Shown here: piece by piece, positions 26,390 through 35,378 of the stretch
How positions within the stretch are numbered: the first letter of the stretch is position 1
How the letters are laid out: each line of letters starts with the position of its first letter
NCBI GenBank assembly: GCA_016218805.1
Contig: JACRCW010000086.1
Coordinates: forward strand, 1 to 38,026
Reading direction: 5' to 3'
Origin: Deltaproteobacteria bacterium
Lineage (GTDB): Bacteria; Myxococcota; JACRCW01
DNA length: 38,026 bases
The notes under the pieces: generated by a model
The model's input: only the letters and a program-made list of their open reading frames with translations
The model's database searches: none
What the model was told of the DNA's origin: nothing
Translations under genes and position numbers: made by a program

Positions 26390-27087
26390 GGTGCCTCCGA
26401 AGCGGCCCTGGACGTTCCCAAGCGCGCCTTGCGCTGTACGACCTCGACCCGTGCACCCAGGGCCGTGGCGGCTGACCGGTATTCACGCCGCACCATCCAG
26501 CGCATCACGAACAACGGGAGCCACTGCCCCAGGTCGCATGACTGGAAGTAGCGGACCAGCGCCGCGCGGCCGTCCGCCGCCGGCTCCACGCAGTACCGGG
26601 TCTGGCTCCGATCAACGATGCAGAAGGTCACTTGCCCGTCGAGGACCTTGGCTGGACCGTTCTCCTGGATGCGGTACTTGGACCGACAGTCAAAGGTCCC
26701 CACCAGCGGCACCGTGTGGCGGACCTGCACACGTACCAGCTGCCCTTCCCGCGCAACCACGTCCGAACGCACGACGGTGGGCATCCACTCCTTGAAGTTC
26801 TCGAAGTCAGTCAGCACCGAGAACACGTCATCCACGGAGGCCGGCAGCCGCCCAACGCCCTCAATGATCACGCCGCGGCCGTCCTTTGTGTCCCGCAACC
26901 GGTAGTACGGCTGCTCGCCGCGCAGGTCCGCCTCGGTGAGGGTGAACACCGGGCCTTCCAGGAAATCGCCGCGTATGGGCCTGGCGGAGAGCGTTCCGCC
27001 CAACGCCGGCGCTGCGGGTAGCCAAAGCGACCCGGTACCCAGCCGGACGAGGAGATCACGTCGAGACAGTGTGCGTGCGCTGGCCAT
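26386..27087 (-). CDS. Tat-exported SRPBCC (START-like) protein
   Basis: The 233-residue product starts with a twin-arginine signal (LSRRDLLVRLGTGSLWLPAAPALGG). A SRPBCC/polyketide-cyclase-type fold follows (GVGRLPASVDDVFSVLTDFENFKEWMPTV, TVPLVGTFDCRSKYRI, LVRYFQSCDLGQWLPLFVMR), which has a large hydrophobic cavity for lipids or aromatics. An upstream in-frame start at 27168 is rejected because a strong sigma-54 promoter ends 14 nt before the ATG at 27087, and the Tat motif sits ideally behind that ATG. It is coupled to the second histidine kinase. Export with a kinase partner suggests a ligand-binding accessory, perhaps a periplasmic sensor component; this is inference. Confidence 0.82.
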   Translation of the reverse strand: MASARTLSRRDLLVRLGTGSLWLPAAPALGGTLSARPIRGDFLEGPVFTLTEADLRGEQPYYRLRDTKDGRGVIIEGVGRLPASVDDVFSVLTDFENFKEWMPTVVRSDVVAREGQLVRVQVRHTVPLVGTFDCRSKYRIQENGPAKVLDGQVTFCIVDRSQTRYCVEPAADGRAALVRYFQSCDLGQWLPLFVMRWMVRREYRSAATALGARVEVVQRKARLGTSRAASEAP

Positions 27088-27100
27088 ACCTGTGTGCGTC

Positions 27101-27116
27101 AGCAAGACGCTCGCCA
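27101..27116 (-). promoter_or_regulatory. Sigma-54 promoter P6 (SRPBCC-kinase operon)
   Basis: On the minus strand it reads TGGCGAGCGTCTTGCT, with a full TTGCT -12 element and exact GG-N10-GC spacing. The ATG at 27087 is 15 nt after the -12 C, predicting a leaderless mRNA. Activator site C lies about 84 bp upstream. Confidence 0.75.
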
Positions 27117-27183
27117 AGAGCGTGATCCCACTGATTCCGGCGCGAGGGCGCGCCCAACGGGTGGCCACGCCCGCCGGCGTGGC

Positions 27184-27214
27184 GACTATTCCTCATCACA
27201 GTCGTTGAAACGAC
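27184..27214. promoter_or_regulatory. Upstream activator site C
   Basis: GACTATTC (minus-strand GAATAGTC) at 27184-27191 and AGTCGTTGAAACGAC at 27200-27214 form CGACT-N12-AGTCG inverted arms. The site lies about 84 bp upstream of the P6 -24 element and overlaps the 3' end of the small membrane protein gene. Confidence 0.5.
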
Positions 27215-27423
27215 CTGGCGCGTTGGCCGGGCAATTGGCGCGTACGCGGGCCGGGGATCAAACTCGCGTGGCTCCGCTCCGCGCGCATCAAACCCTCCGT
27301 CGCGAGCCAGCCTCCAAACAGCCCGACGAGGGTCAGGGCACCTAGCAGGATCAGTGCCGCCCCGAGCCTTACCGCACGCCCGGACGGCCGCGAGAACCAC
27401 GGCGCCAGGAACAGAGCCGCCAT
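27196..27423 (-). CDS. Small single-pass membrane protein
   Basis: The 75-residue protein has one hydrophobic helix (LGAALILLGALTLVGLFGGWLATEG) and a basic C-terminal tail. It starts 7 nt after the GMC oxidoreductase stop, in TGAGGAGGGGATG, where the ribosome site fills the spacer, so it is translationally coupled and the last gene of the cus-GMC operon. It could anchor the oxidoreductase or its electron acceptor at the membrane. I do not recognise the family. Confidence 0.6.
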   Translation of the reverse strand: MAALFLAPWFSRPSGRAVRLGAALILLGALTLVGLFGGWLATEGLMRAERSHASLIPGPRTRQLPGQRARSFQRL

Positions 27424-27430
27424 CCCCTCC

Positions 27431-28777
27431 TCACCGTGACGCGATCCAACGTTTCACGGCGTGGCCGACCCTCGTTGCGTGGGCGAGCAGTGTGAGGCTG
27501 GGGTGCCGGTCGCCGGGCGTGGGCATGACGGACGCGTCCGCGATCCACACGTTGGCCAGCGCGCGGAGCCGGCCATCTCCGTTGCAGGCCCCCGCGCCGT
27601 GGTCCCCCATCATGCATGTGCCGGCCTCGTGTCCGGCGCCGGCCAGCAGCGGATCGTGAAATGGAATGACGCGACTGCCCGGAACGGCCATCAGGTCCGC
27701 GATGGAGATGCACGCTTGCTTGATGTCCTGCGCCATTGCACGGTCGGCATCGGACCAACCCATGTGAATGAACGGCACCGGGCGGTCCCACGCGTCGCGC
27801 AATTCCGGGTGCAGGTCCACGTAGCGCTGCGGGTCGGGGAAGACCTCGCCCATGGCGTGGACCTGCGTCGCGCTCCATTGGTCGACCTCGGCACCCGGGA
27901 CCATCCGTTCGATGCCCAGTGAAGGGAGCGACACCGGCCCGGAAACCTCGACGGAGAAGCCGCCGCGGTAGGGCTGCCGGGACGCGTCGTCGACGTTCAC
28001 GAAGTTCTCGATCAGCGCCGCACCGGGGAACGGACCGCGGCCATCGCGCGGTGGCGGAGGAACGGGTTCCAGCAGAACAACACTCGCGACCATGTGGTCC
28101 GTGAAGTTGCGACCGATTCCCCAGCGCGCAGCATCCACGTCGCTGCGCAGCAGGATGCGCGCGGTCTCGACGGGCGAGGCGGCCAACACGATGGCGCGCG
28201 CCCGCACCTGCCGGCGCTTCTCTTTGCGCAAGTCCAGCGTCTCCACGCACGTTGCGTGGTGGCCCTTTGTCTCAACGTGCAGGGCCACCTCCCAGGTGCC
28301 CGCCCGCTGCGCCGCGGACGCACTGGTGGCATTCCAGGCGGTGGAGGGGGAGCTCATGGCGCCCCGCTTGGGCAGGGCCCGGGAGCCAATCTCCTCAGCC
28401 ACCCGGCGGTAACGTTCGTCCACGAGGCCCTCCACCACGCCAAGGCGCCGTTCGACGCGGCGGTACGCGGCAGCGAGGCGGCGCGCGCGGCGCGGCCACC
28501 CCGCGCGCTCCAGGGCGCGTTGGTCGAAGCGGTAGCACCAGCCGCCCCACAGCCAGGAGCGCCCGCCTACCGCCCGTACGCGGTACCAATCGTAAGAACC
28601 GCCGTCCGCTTTGAATCCCCAGGTGCGGCGGTCCGGCTCTGGACACGTTGCGCCGAGCTGCAGGCGCGGTCCGGCGTCCAGCAACCGCACGGACAGGCCG
28701 GCCGCAATGAGTTCCTCCGCAACACGCACGCCGCACAGCCCAGCGCCGACGACAACAGCGTCCCACGTCCGCGTCAC
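27431..28777 (-). CDS. GMC-family FAD oxidoreductase
   Basis: The 448-residue product has a FAD Rossmann motif (VVVGAGLCGVRVAEEL), a flavin-contact segment (VRAVGGRSWLWGGWCYRF) and the substrate-side element VLAASPVETARILLRSD. GIGRNFTDHMVAS and the C-terminal catalytic region (GAGHEAGTCMMG ... NVWIADASVMPTPGDRHPSLTLLAHATR, with the paired histidines) follow. No signal peptide is visible. The GTG start lies 8 nt after cusA, so it is part of the efflux operon. GMC enzymes oxidise alcohols, sugars or choline; the substrate here is unknown. It is only distantly similar to the GMC gene at 20351. A copper-efflux operon carrying a GMC oxidoreductase is unusual. Confidence 0.87.
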   Translation of the reverse strand: MTRTWDAVVVGAGLCGVRVAEELIAAGLSVRLLDAGPRLQLGATCPEPDRRTWGFKADGGSYDWYRVRAVGGRSWLWGGWCYRFDQRALERAGWPRRARRLAAAYRRVERRLGVVEGLVDERYRRVAEEIGSRALPKRGAMSSPSTAWNATSASAAQRAGTWEVALHVETKGHHATCVETLDLRKEKRRQVRARAIVLAASPVETARILLRSDVDAARWGIGRNFTDHMVASVVLLEPVPPPPRDGRGPFPGAALIENFVNVDDASRQPYRGGFSVEVSGPVSLPSLGIERMVPGAEVDQWSATQVHAMGEVFPDPQRYVDLHPELRDAWDRPVPFIHMGWSDADRAMAQDIKQACISIADLMAVPGSRVIPFHDPLLAGAGHEAGTCMMGDHGAGACNGDGRLRALANVWIADASVMPTPGDRHPSLTLLAHATRVGHAVKRWIASR

Positions 28778-28787
28778 GTTCCCTCCG

Positions 28788-31700
28788 TCAGCCCGCGGCC
28801 GGCGCCGGGAGCTCCCGCCGGCGCCAGAGGAAATAGACGGCCGGGTACACCAGCAGTTCCATGATGAAACTGGTCAGAAGACCACCCACCATGGGCGCTG
28901 CAATGCGCTTCATCAGGTCTGCGCCGGTCCCAGCGGACCACATGATCGGCAGGAGGCCCATCATCGCGGCGCACACCGTCATCGCCTTGGGGCGCACGCG
29001 CTTGACCGCCCCATGGATGATCGCCTCCACCAGGTCGCGCTCATTGCGCAGCTCGCCGCGGGCTTTTGCCTCGTCGTGGGAGAGGTCCAGGAACAGCAGC
29101 ATGAACACGCCGGTCTCCGCGTCCAGGCCCATGAGCGCAATCATGCCCACCCACACAGCGATGGAGACGTTGTAGTCCAGCGCGTAGAGCAACCAGACGG
29201 CGCCCACCGCGGAGAACGGCACCGCAAGCATCACGATGGACGCCTTCATGGCGGACCGGGTGTTCATGTACAGCAGGGCGAAGATCAGCAGCAGCGTCAG
29301 TGGGATGATCAGCTTGAGGCGCTCACGCACGCGCAGCATGTTCTCGTACTGCCCGCTCCACGACAGACTGTAGCCGGTGGGCAATTGGACACCCGCGGCC
29401 ACCGCGGCCTTGGCCTGCTCCACGTAGGAGCCCACGTCGATCTTGGAGGTGTCAAAGTCCACGTACACGTAGCCGGCAAGCTGGCCGTTCTCGTCACGGA
29501 TCATGGCGGGGCCCTGGGCGAGCACGACGTCGGCGATCTGCTCCATGCGTATCTGCCCCTGCCCGGAGGGAAGTGGCAGGAGCACGCGGCGCAGGGCGGA
29601 CAGGTCCTCCCGGTAGTCCCGCGCGTAGCGCACGCTGACGCCGTAGCGCTCGCGCCCTTCCACGGTGATGGTCTGGTTGTCTCCGCCCACCGCGGTCATC
29701 ACCATCGCATTGGCGTCGTCAATGGAGAGGCCATAGCGCGCCAGGTCCTTCCGCTTGAGCACAAAATCCAGGAAGTACCCGCCGGCCACACGCTCCGCGT
29801 AGACACTTCGCGTGCCGGGCACCTGCTGCACCACCGCCTCAATGGAACTCGCGACCCGTTCAATGGTCTTGAGGTCGGCGCCGCTCACTTTGATGCCAAC
29901 CGGTGTGCGGATGCCCGTTGACAGCATGTCCAGGCGACCGCGGATGGGCATGGTCCAAGCATTGGAAACGCCGGGGAGGCGCAGCGCGGCGTCCATCTCG
30001 TTGCGGAGCTCGTCCTCGGTGATGCGGTCCCGCCACGCGGAGCGGAGCAGGTCCGCCAGCCACTCCGGCGCCCAAGACGTGTACCAGCGCGGGACAAGGC
30101 GCCACTGCCGCTCCGGCCTGAGGATGATGGTGGTCTCCATCATGGTGAACGGCGCCGGGTCCGTGGACGTGCCCGCACGGCCGGCCTTGCCGAACACGCG
30201 CTCCACCTCGGGAAACGTCATCAGGATCTTGTCCTGCACCTGGAGGACGCGCTGGGCCTCCGCCACCGACATGCCGGGCTGCACCGCGGAGGGCATGTAC
30301 AGGATGGTGCCCTCGCGCAGTGGGGGCATGAACTCCGTTCCCAGGGCCAGGTAGACGGGCACCGCGGACAAGACCAGTCCAGCGCTGGCCGCGATGACCG
30401 CGCGCGGATGGCGAAGGACGAACCGGCAGGGACCGTCATAGACGCGGTGCAGGAGCGAGCTGATGGGGTGACGCTCCTCGGAGTGGTAGGTGCCAACCAG
30501 TGCGGCGTTGGCAAGCCACGCGAGGAACCGCGGTCGGAACGTGAACGGGTCGATGCGCGCGAACAGCATCCGCAGCGCAGGGTCGAGCGTGACGGCGAGG
30601 ACCGCCGCGATGGCCATGGCGAGGTTCTTGGAATACGCGAGCGGACGGAAGAGCCGCCCCTCCTGGTCCACGAGGGTGAAGACGGGCATGAACGCAACGG
30701 CAATGACCAGCAGCGAAAAGAACACGCCCGGTCCAACCTCCAGAAGCGCCTCCAGCCGCACGTGGTGGAAGTCGCCCTTGCGCCCCCCGGCGACCCAGTG
30801 ATGGATCTTGTTGTACGCGTTCTCGACCTCGACGATGGCGCCGTCCACCAGGACGCCAATGGAAATGGCGATGCCGGCGAGCGACATGAGATTGGCGTTC
30901 AGCCCCATGAAGTACATGGGGACAAAGGCGAGCGCGACGCTGACGGGGATGGTGACGATCGGGATGACTGCGCTCGGGATGTGCCAGAGGAACAGCAGGA
31001 TGATGAGGGAGACGATGAGCATTTCCTCGAACAGCTTCCCCTTCACCGTCTCGATGGCGCGATCGATCAGCTCGGAGCGGTCATAGGTCACCGCCACCTC
31101 CACCCCGGCGGGCAGCGATGGCTTCAATTCCTCCAAGCGCTGCTTGATCCGCTGGATGACGTTGAGCGCGTTTTCGCCCGAGCGCATCACCACGATGCCT
31201 CCAACGACGTCCCCTTCGCCGTTGTAGTCAGCAATGCCCCGGCGCATCTCCGGGCCAAGCGCGACCTTGGCGACATCCTTGATGGTCACCGGCGTACCGT
31301 CTTCGACCTTCAGGACCAGGGACTCGAAGTCATCAATGGACTTCGCGTAGCCACGACCGCGGACCATGTACTCGCGGCCGGTGATCTCCACGAGGCGCCC
31401 ACCGACGTCGTTGTTGCCGCTGCGGACCGCCTTGATCACCGCGTCCAGTGGAAGGCCATAGTTGGCCAGCGAGTTGGGGTTGACCGTGACCTGGTACTGG
31501 CGCACCTGACCGCCGACGGTTGCCACCTCGGCAACCCCGGGCACCGCCTGGAGGGCAAAGCGCAGGTTCCAGTCCTGGTACGAGCGGAGTTCGTCAGACG
31601 AGTGCGTGCCGGTCCGGTCCACCAGTGCGTACTGGAACACCCAGCCCACGCTGGTGGCATCCGGCCCCAGCTCGGTCTTCACTTCTGGAGGCAGCGACGA

Positions 31701-32051
31701 ACCAATCTTTGACAGGTATTCGAGGACCCGCGTGCGGGCCCAGTAGAGGTCCGTGCCGTCTTCGAAGATCACGTAGACGTAGCTGAAACCGAAGTCCGAG
31801 AACCCGCGGATGGCCTTGACCCTTGGAGCCCCCAGGAGCGCCGTGGTGATGGGATAGGTGACCTGGTCCTCAATGATGTCGGGACTGCGGTCCCACCGTG
31901 AGTACACGATGACCTGGGTGTCGGACAGGTCGGGCAGGGCGTCCAGTGGGATGTTGTGCATGGACCACCACGCACCGGCCAGGGCGGCGCCGGTGGCGGC
32001 CAGGACCAACACGCTGTGCATGGCGCAGAAGCGGATGACGGCCCTGATCAT
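28788..32051 (-). CDS. cusA: Heavy-metal RND efflux pump, inner-membrane subunit (CusA type)
   Basis: The 1087-residue protein has the RND layout: an N-terminal helix, a large periplasmic loop, then about six helices, repeated. HME-RND features are [49 protein letters not shown] in TM4, and [19 protein letters not shown], a sequence characteristic of the Cu/Ag (CusA) branch and unlike CzcA. The Met-containing [15 protein letters not shown] region is also kept. It exports Cu(I)/Ag(I) from the periplasm or cytosol through CusB and CusC, driven by protons. Length is typical (1047 in E. coli). The ATG overlaps the cusB stop by 4 bp. Zn/Co export cannot be excluded from sequence alone. Confidence 0.93.
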   Translation of the reverse strand: MIRAVIRFCAMHSVLVLAATGAALAGAWWSMHNIPLDALPDLSDTQVIVYSRWDRSPDIIEDQVTYPITTALLGAPRVKAIRGFSDFGFSYVYVIFEDGTDLYWARTRVLEYLSKIGSSLPPEVKTELGPDATSVGWVFQYALVDRTGTHSSDELRSYQDWNLRFALQAVPGVAEVATVGGQVRQYQVTVNPNSLANYGLPLDAVIKAVRSGNNDVGGRLVEITGREYMVRGRGYAKSIDDFESLVLKVEDGTPVTIKDVAKVALGPEMRRGIADYNGEGDVVGGIVVMRSGENALNVIQRIKQRLEELKPSLPAGVEVAVTYDRSELIDRAIETVKGKLFEEMLIVSLIILLFLWHIPSAVIPIVTIPVSVALAFVPMYFMGLNANLMSLAGIAISIGVLVDGAIVEVENAYNKIHHWVAGGRKGDFHHVRLEALLEVGPGVFFSLLVIAVAFMPVFTLVDQEGRLFRPLAYSKNLAMAIAAVLAVTLDPALRMLFARIDPFTFRPRFLAWLANAALVGTYHSEERHPISSLLHRVYDGPCRFVLRHPRAVIAASAGLVLSAVPVYLALGTEFMPPLREGTILYMPSAVQPGMSVAEAQRVLQVQDKILMTFPEVERVFGKAGRAGTSTDPAPFTMMETTIILRPERQWRLVPRWYTSWAPEWLADLLRSAWRDRITEDELRNEMDAALRLPGVSNAWTMPIRGRLDMLSTGIRTPVGIKVSGADLKTIERVASSIEAVVQQVPGTRSVYAERVAGGYFLDFVLKRKDLARYGLSIDDANAMVMTAVGGDNQTITVEGRERYGVSVRYARDYREDLSALRRVLLPLPSGQGQIRMEQIADVVLAQGPAMIRDENGQLAGYVYVDFDTSKIDVGSYVEQAKAAVAAGVQLPTGYSLSWSGQYENMLRVRERLKLIIPLTLLLIFALLYMNTRSAMKASIVMLAVPFSAVGAVWLLYALDYNVSIAVWVGMIALMGLDAETGVFMLLFLDLSHDEAKARGELRNERDLVEAIIHGAVKRVRPKAMTVCAAMMGLLPIMWSAGTGADLMKRIAAPMVGGLLTSFIMELLVYPAVYFLWRRRELPAPAAG

Positions 32052-33583
32052 CGCGCGCCCCCGCTGCTCAATGCCTGTAACGACGCCTTCAGGCGTGACT
32101 CCGAGTCAACGAGGAAGTTGGCGCGGGTCACCACCCGCTCTCCCTCATCAACCCCCGCCACGACCTCAACGAGGTCACCGTCCGAAAGGCCCAGGCGGAC
32201 CTCGCGCGGGGTGAACTTCCCTTGTCCCTGGGCAACGAACACGACGCTGCGTGTCCCCGAGTCAATCACCGCGTCCACGGGGATGCGCAGCGCGTCGTGC
32301 GGGGTGGTCCGCAACACCACCTCGCCCACCATCTCCGGACGGAGTTCACCGGGGTTGGGGAAGGAGAGGCGCACGCGCACGGACCGCGTCTTGGGGTCCA
32401 GAAACGGGTCCATGAAGGCCACCTTGCCCTGGTACTCGGTGTCCGGGAGCGCCTTGAGGAACAGGGACGCGGGTGCGCCCACTTTCACGTGCCGGATTTC
32501 CCGTTCGTAGACGTCGGCCATCACCCAGATCGTGGACAGATCGACGATCTCGTACGGCATCTCGCCCGCCGCCACGCTCATTCCGGGCACCACGCCCTTC
32601 TTCACCACCACGCCGCTGGCCGGCGCGCGCAACGTGATGGTCCGCTCCACCACTCCCGTCTTCTCGAGGTTCGCGATGTCTTCCGACGGTACGTCCCACA
32701 GCACCAGCTTCCGGCGTGCCGCGTTCACCACTGCCTCGCCGCCCGGCTTGTCACGCATGCGCAGGACGGAGACAAACTCCTGCTCCGCGGCCAGCAGGTC
32801 CGGGCTGTACATGGAGAACAGCGGTTCGCCGCGGCGCACGGGCCGGCCCACGTAGTCCGCGAACACACGCTCGGTGATGCCGGCAAAGCGCAGGTTCAGG
32901 TGGTGGACGCGGGTCTCGTCCACAACGACACGGCCCGTGGTGCGCCACGCTCCGCCAATGGGGCCGCGCGTCACCGGCTGTGTCCGCAGGCCGATCAACT
33001 GCTGCCGCTCGGGGTCCACCTTGATCGGGGCAAGTCCGTCCACGGCGGGAGCATCGGTGCGCAGGTCCTCCTGGTACACGGGCACATAGTCCATTCCCAT
33101 GGAATCCTTCGCGGGCGCCGGCGATGTCTGCGTGGGGTCCATGGGCGATCGGTAGAACGCGATCTTCCGCTCGCCCCTTGGCGACGCGTCTTCCATGGGC
33201 ACGAGCTTCATGCCGCAGATGGGACAGTCACCCGGGTGGTCCTGAACGATTCCGGGGTGCATGGGGCACTGGTACTTCTGCACCGTCGCCGAAGGCGCCA
33301 CTTCATCGGTCGGCACCAGCTTCATCCCACAGATGGGGCAGTCACCCGGATGGTCCTGGACCACCGTCGGATGCATGGGGCATTGGTACGTGTGCTGCGC
33401 ACCCTTGTGGACATCGGCGCTGCCGCCCAGCCACACGTAGGTGCCCGCCGCGCCGGCGGCGGCCCCGAGCAACGCGACCGCAACCAGCAAGACCAGCGGC
33501 ACGCGGCGCGGCGACGGAGTGATCGTCAGTAGCGCTTCCGGTGCTGGCGCGGACGGGAGTCCAGTCTGCGGGGTGTCAGTCAT
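32048..33583 (-). CDS. cusB: Efflux periplasmic adaptor with two heavy-metal-binding domains (CusB type)
   Basis: The 511-residue adaptor has an N-terminal membrane helix (about 29-51). Two intact heavy-metal-binding domains follow (YQCPMHP...[13 protein letters not shown] at about 66-91 and 104-129), then a third degenerate copy ([28 protein letters not shown], about 143-170) in the form typical of CusB proteins. The membrane-fusion body has a lipoyl-type segment ([21 protein letters not shown]), a helical hairpin and beta-barrel ([22 protein letters not shown]). It links CusA to CusC and delivers metal. The two intact domains arose by tandem duplication, visible in the DNA. It overlaps both neighbours by 4 bp. 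Confidence 0.93.
   Translation of the reverse strand: MTDTPQTGLPSAPAPEALLTITPSPRRVPLVLLVAVALLGAAAGAAGTYVWLGGSADVHKGAQHTYQCPMHPTVVQDHPGDCPICGMKLVPTDEVAPSATVQKYQCPMHPGIVQDHPGDCPICGMKLVPMEDASPRGERKIAFYRSPMDPTQTSPAPAKDSMGMDYVPVYQEDLRTDAPAVDGLAPIKVDPERQQLIGLRTQPVTRGPIGGAWRTTGRVVVDETRVHHLNLRFAGITERVFADYVGRPVRRGEPLFSMYSPDLLAAEQEFVSVLRMRDKPGGEAVVNAARRKLVLWDVPSEDIANLEKTGVVERTITLRAPASGVVVKKGVVPGMSVAAGEMPYEIVDLSTIWVMADVYEREIRHVKVGAPASLFLKALPDTEYQGKVAFMDPFLDPKTRSVRVRLSFPNPGELRPEMVGEVVLRTTPHDALRIPVDAVIDSGTRSVVFVAQGQGKFTPREVRLGLSDGDLVEVVAGVDEGERVVTRANFLVDSESRLKASLQALSSGGAR
33198..33389 (-). repeat. Direct repeat encoding the two metal-binding domains of CusB
   Basis: Two 78-bp copies (33198-33275 and 33312-33389) lie 114 bp apart, exactly 38 codons. 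They differ at scattered, mostly third-codon positions and encode the C-P-M-H-P / C-P-I-C-G-M units. Confidence 0.8.
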
Positions 33584-34935
33584 GGCTTGCCTCGATGGGT
33601 GTTCTCGCCAAACGCAACGAGTTCCATGCCGGTCGCCCGCTGCAAGTCCGCGAGGCGTAGAGCGTACTCACGCTGCGCCTCCAGGAACTCCAGTTGATGC
33701 TCGCGTACAGCGCGAGCCGCACCGAGGAGCATGAGCACATTCCCCGTCCCGCTCACGTACGCGGCCTCGGCGGCCTCCGCGGAGCGGAGCGACAGGGGGA
33801 TGAGCTTCTCAGCATGCAGACTCATATGCCCGCGCGCGTGTTGGATGCCGGCCAGCGCCTCGTCCACATCGGCCTGAACGGTGCGCATGAGTGCTGCGGT
33901 GTTGGCGTTGGCCCGCCGCACCTCTATGTCCGCCGCCTGTGCCGCGCGCGACTGCTTCCACGGGTAGAACAGTGGAACGGGAATGTTCACTCCAACGGTG
34001 ATCATGTCCGCGGGCCCGAGCAGCGCGCGGTACGGGCCCTCGGACACCGCGACGGGCAGGCCACCCACCGCAAGCGTGTACCCGCCGGTCAGCGTCACGT
34101 CTGGAAGAGCGGCCAGCCGCTCAGCGCGCGCCCGTGCGGAGGCCGCGGCCACCTGCGCATGCGCGGCGCGAAACTCGGGGCGCCCGCGCAGCGCGTGCTC
34201 CAGCAGCCGCTCGCGCGAAGGAAGCGCGCTGACGACCACAACGTCCCTGGCCGCGCCCACTTCTGATGGCACAACGCCCATGAGGGCGGCCAGCCGCGCG
34301 CGTGCGACTTCCTCCTGCAGTGCGAAGTCCAGCAGCGCGCGCTCGGCGGAGTCACGTTCGGTTTGCGCGGCCAGCATGTCTGCGAGTGACCCGGTGGCGG
34401 CTTCCAGGCGCGCTTCAGCCGCGGCCAGCGCCCCGTCAAGGAAGTGCAGGTTGTCGCGGAAGGTCTTCCCGGTTGACGCGGCCGCGCGCAGGTCCGCGTA
34501 GGCGTAGGCCACGGCACGGTCCACGTCTGCGCTTGTCGTGGTCACCGTTGCATCCGCCTCCTCGGCCATGGCGCGCGCCTCGTCCGCGCGCGCTGCCCGT
34601 TTTCCTGGCCAGGGAAACGTCTGGGACGCGGTGACCATGACCGGGACCGAGTCCGGGCCGAGCAGCAACGTGCGCGCGCGATCCTGCGCCGAACGCCCCG
34701 GCAGCAGCGCTCCCTCCACGTTGGATAGGGGGACGTTCCAGAGCTGTGCACCCAGCTGGGGATCATCCCAGGCCCACGCCGCGGTGGCGCGGCGGGTTGC
34801 GGCCGCGGCACCAGCGCGCGCCGCTTCCACCAGCGGGTGGTGCGTGCGTGCGCGTCTCACGGCTTCCGTGAAGGAGAGCGGCTCCGGCGCCGCCAACGGC
34901 ACGAGCAGCGCCGCAAGAAAAGAAGTCAGGATCAT
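33580..34935 (-). CDS. cusC: Outer-membrane efflux protein (TolC/CusC type)
   Basis: The 451-residue product begins with a signal peptide ([21 protein letters not shown]) and has the outer-membrane factor pattern of long helices and duplicated halves ([42 protein letters not shown]). I choose the ATG at 34935, with GGAGGGAAG directly upstream, over a GTG at 34956, because it gives a clean signal peptide. It forms the outer-membrane channel of the CusCBA pump. It is the first main gene of the efflux operon and overlaps cusB by 4 bp. A sigma-54 promoter lies about 270 bp upstream, with a possible small gene in between. Confidence 0.88.
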   Translation of the reverse strand: MILTSFLAALLVPLAAPEPLSFTEAVRRARTHHPLVEAARAGAAAATRRATAAWAWDDPQLGAQLWNVPLSNVEGALLPGRSAQDRARTLLLGPDSVPVMVTASQTFPWPGKRAARADEARAMAEEADATVTTTSADVDRAVAYAYADLRAAASTGKTFRDNLHFLDGALAAAEARLEAATGSLADMLAAQTERDSAERALLDFALQEEVARARLAALMGVVPSEVGAARDVVVVSALPSRERLLEHALRGRPEFRAAHAQVAAASARARAERLAALPDVTLTGGYTLAVGGLPVAVSEGPYRALLGPADMITVGVNIPVPLFYPWKQSRAAQAADIEVRRANANTAALMRTVQADVDEALAGIQHARGHMSLHAEKLIPLSLRSAEAAEAAYVSGTGNVLMLLGAARAVREHQLEFLEAQREYALRLADLQRATGMELVAFGENTHRGKP

Positions 34936-34974
34936 CTTCCCTCCGCCCGCCCCCACGGCGCCCCAAGCGCCGCG

Positions 34975-35192
34975 CTACGGCTGGGTGGCGTCATCTTCTG
35001 GAGGGGCCTGGACACTCTGGCAAGCCTTGGCGGTGAGCGAAACGGGGGGTGCCGCTCCATGAGGCGCGAAGCGGCGTACCAACACCGCGTGCGCAGGGGC
35101 GCGGATGGGCCCCACCGGCGTTGATGCTGAATGCACCTCCACGTCACATTTCGGTATCTCAAGTCAGCTGGGTGGGTCGTGGCGGGCATCAT
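34975..35192 (-). pseudogene. Possible small leading gene of the efflux operon, frame uncertain
   Basis: Tandem ATGs at 35192 and 35189 lie 11 and 14 nt after the -12 element of P7. The frame starts MMPATTHPAD. A neighbouring frame from about 35165 then reads LEIPKCDVEVHSASTPVG ... APPVSLTAKACQSVQAPPED and stops at 34975, some 40 nt before cusC. Loss of one base at GACTTGAG would join them into about 72 residues with Cys and His. This could be a small metal-binding protein or a leader peptide; it may be no gene at all. Confidence 0.3.
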
Positions 35193-35201
35193 GGTTCCCG
35201 C

Positions 35202-35217
35202 TGCAGCGCGCGTGCCG
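35202..35217 (-). promoter_or_regulatory. Sigma-54 promoter P7 (cus operon)
   Basis: On the minus strand it reads CGGCACGCGCGCTGCA, with GGCACG intact, CTGC at -12 and exact spacing. Site D lies about 86 bp upstream. The cusC start is about 268 nt downstream, a long leader unless the small ORF is real. Confidence 0.55.
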
Positions 35218-35293
35218 CGACGGGATTCCGTGGGATCGCACACAGTCTAAGGCCTGCACCCACGACGGCAGCGGAGAACAGGCCGCAACGAGC

Positions 35294-35310
35294 GATGAAT
35301 AGTCTTCAAG
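35294..35310. promoter_or_regulatory. Upstream activator site D, shared by divergent P7 and P8
   Basis: GATGAATAGTCTTCAAG contains the same 13 bases, GAATAGTCTTCAA, as the second copy in site B. It lies about 86 bp from the -24 of P7 (cus operon, minus) and 50 bp from that of P8 (cyclase, plus). The 443-bp spacer 34936-35378 otherwise holds P7, P8 and the possible small gene. Confidence 0.6.
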
Positions 35311-35350
35311 CGGACCGTGCCGCGCGGCCGGAAGAGGGGTGCTGTTGGCC

Positions 35351-35366
35351 GGGCACGCCACATGCG
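35351..35366 (+). promoter_or_regulatory. Sigma-54 promoter P8 (YHS-cyclase gene)
   Basis: GGGCACGCCACATGCG: GGCACG and ATGC with exact GG-N10-GC spacing. The ATG at 35379 is 14 nt after the -12 C, predicting a leaderless mRNA. Confidence 0.6.
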
Positions 35367-35378
35367 AGTCAACCGCGC

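Noticed and set aside
27087..27168. Upstream start (27168) for the SRPBCC protein
   Set aside because: It would place a strong sigma-54 promoter inside the gene and bury the Tat signal behind 27 extra residues.
30408..33532. Two long plus-strand open frames opposite cusA and cusB
   Set aside because: They mirror the codon pattern of well-conserved efflux genes and show no recognisable protein features.
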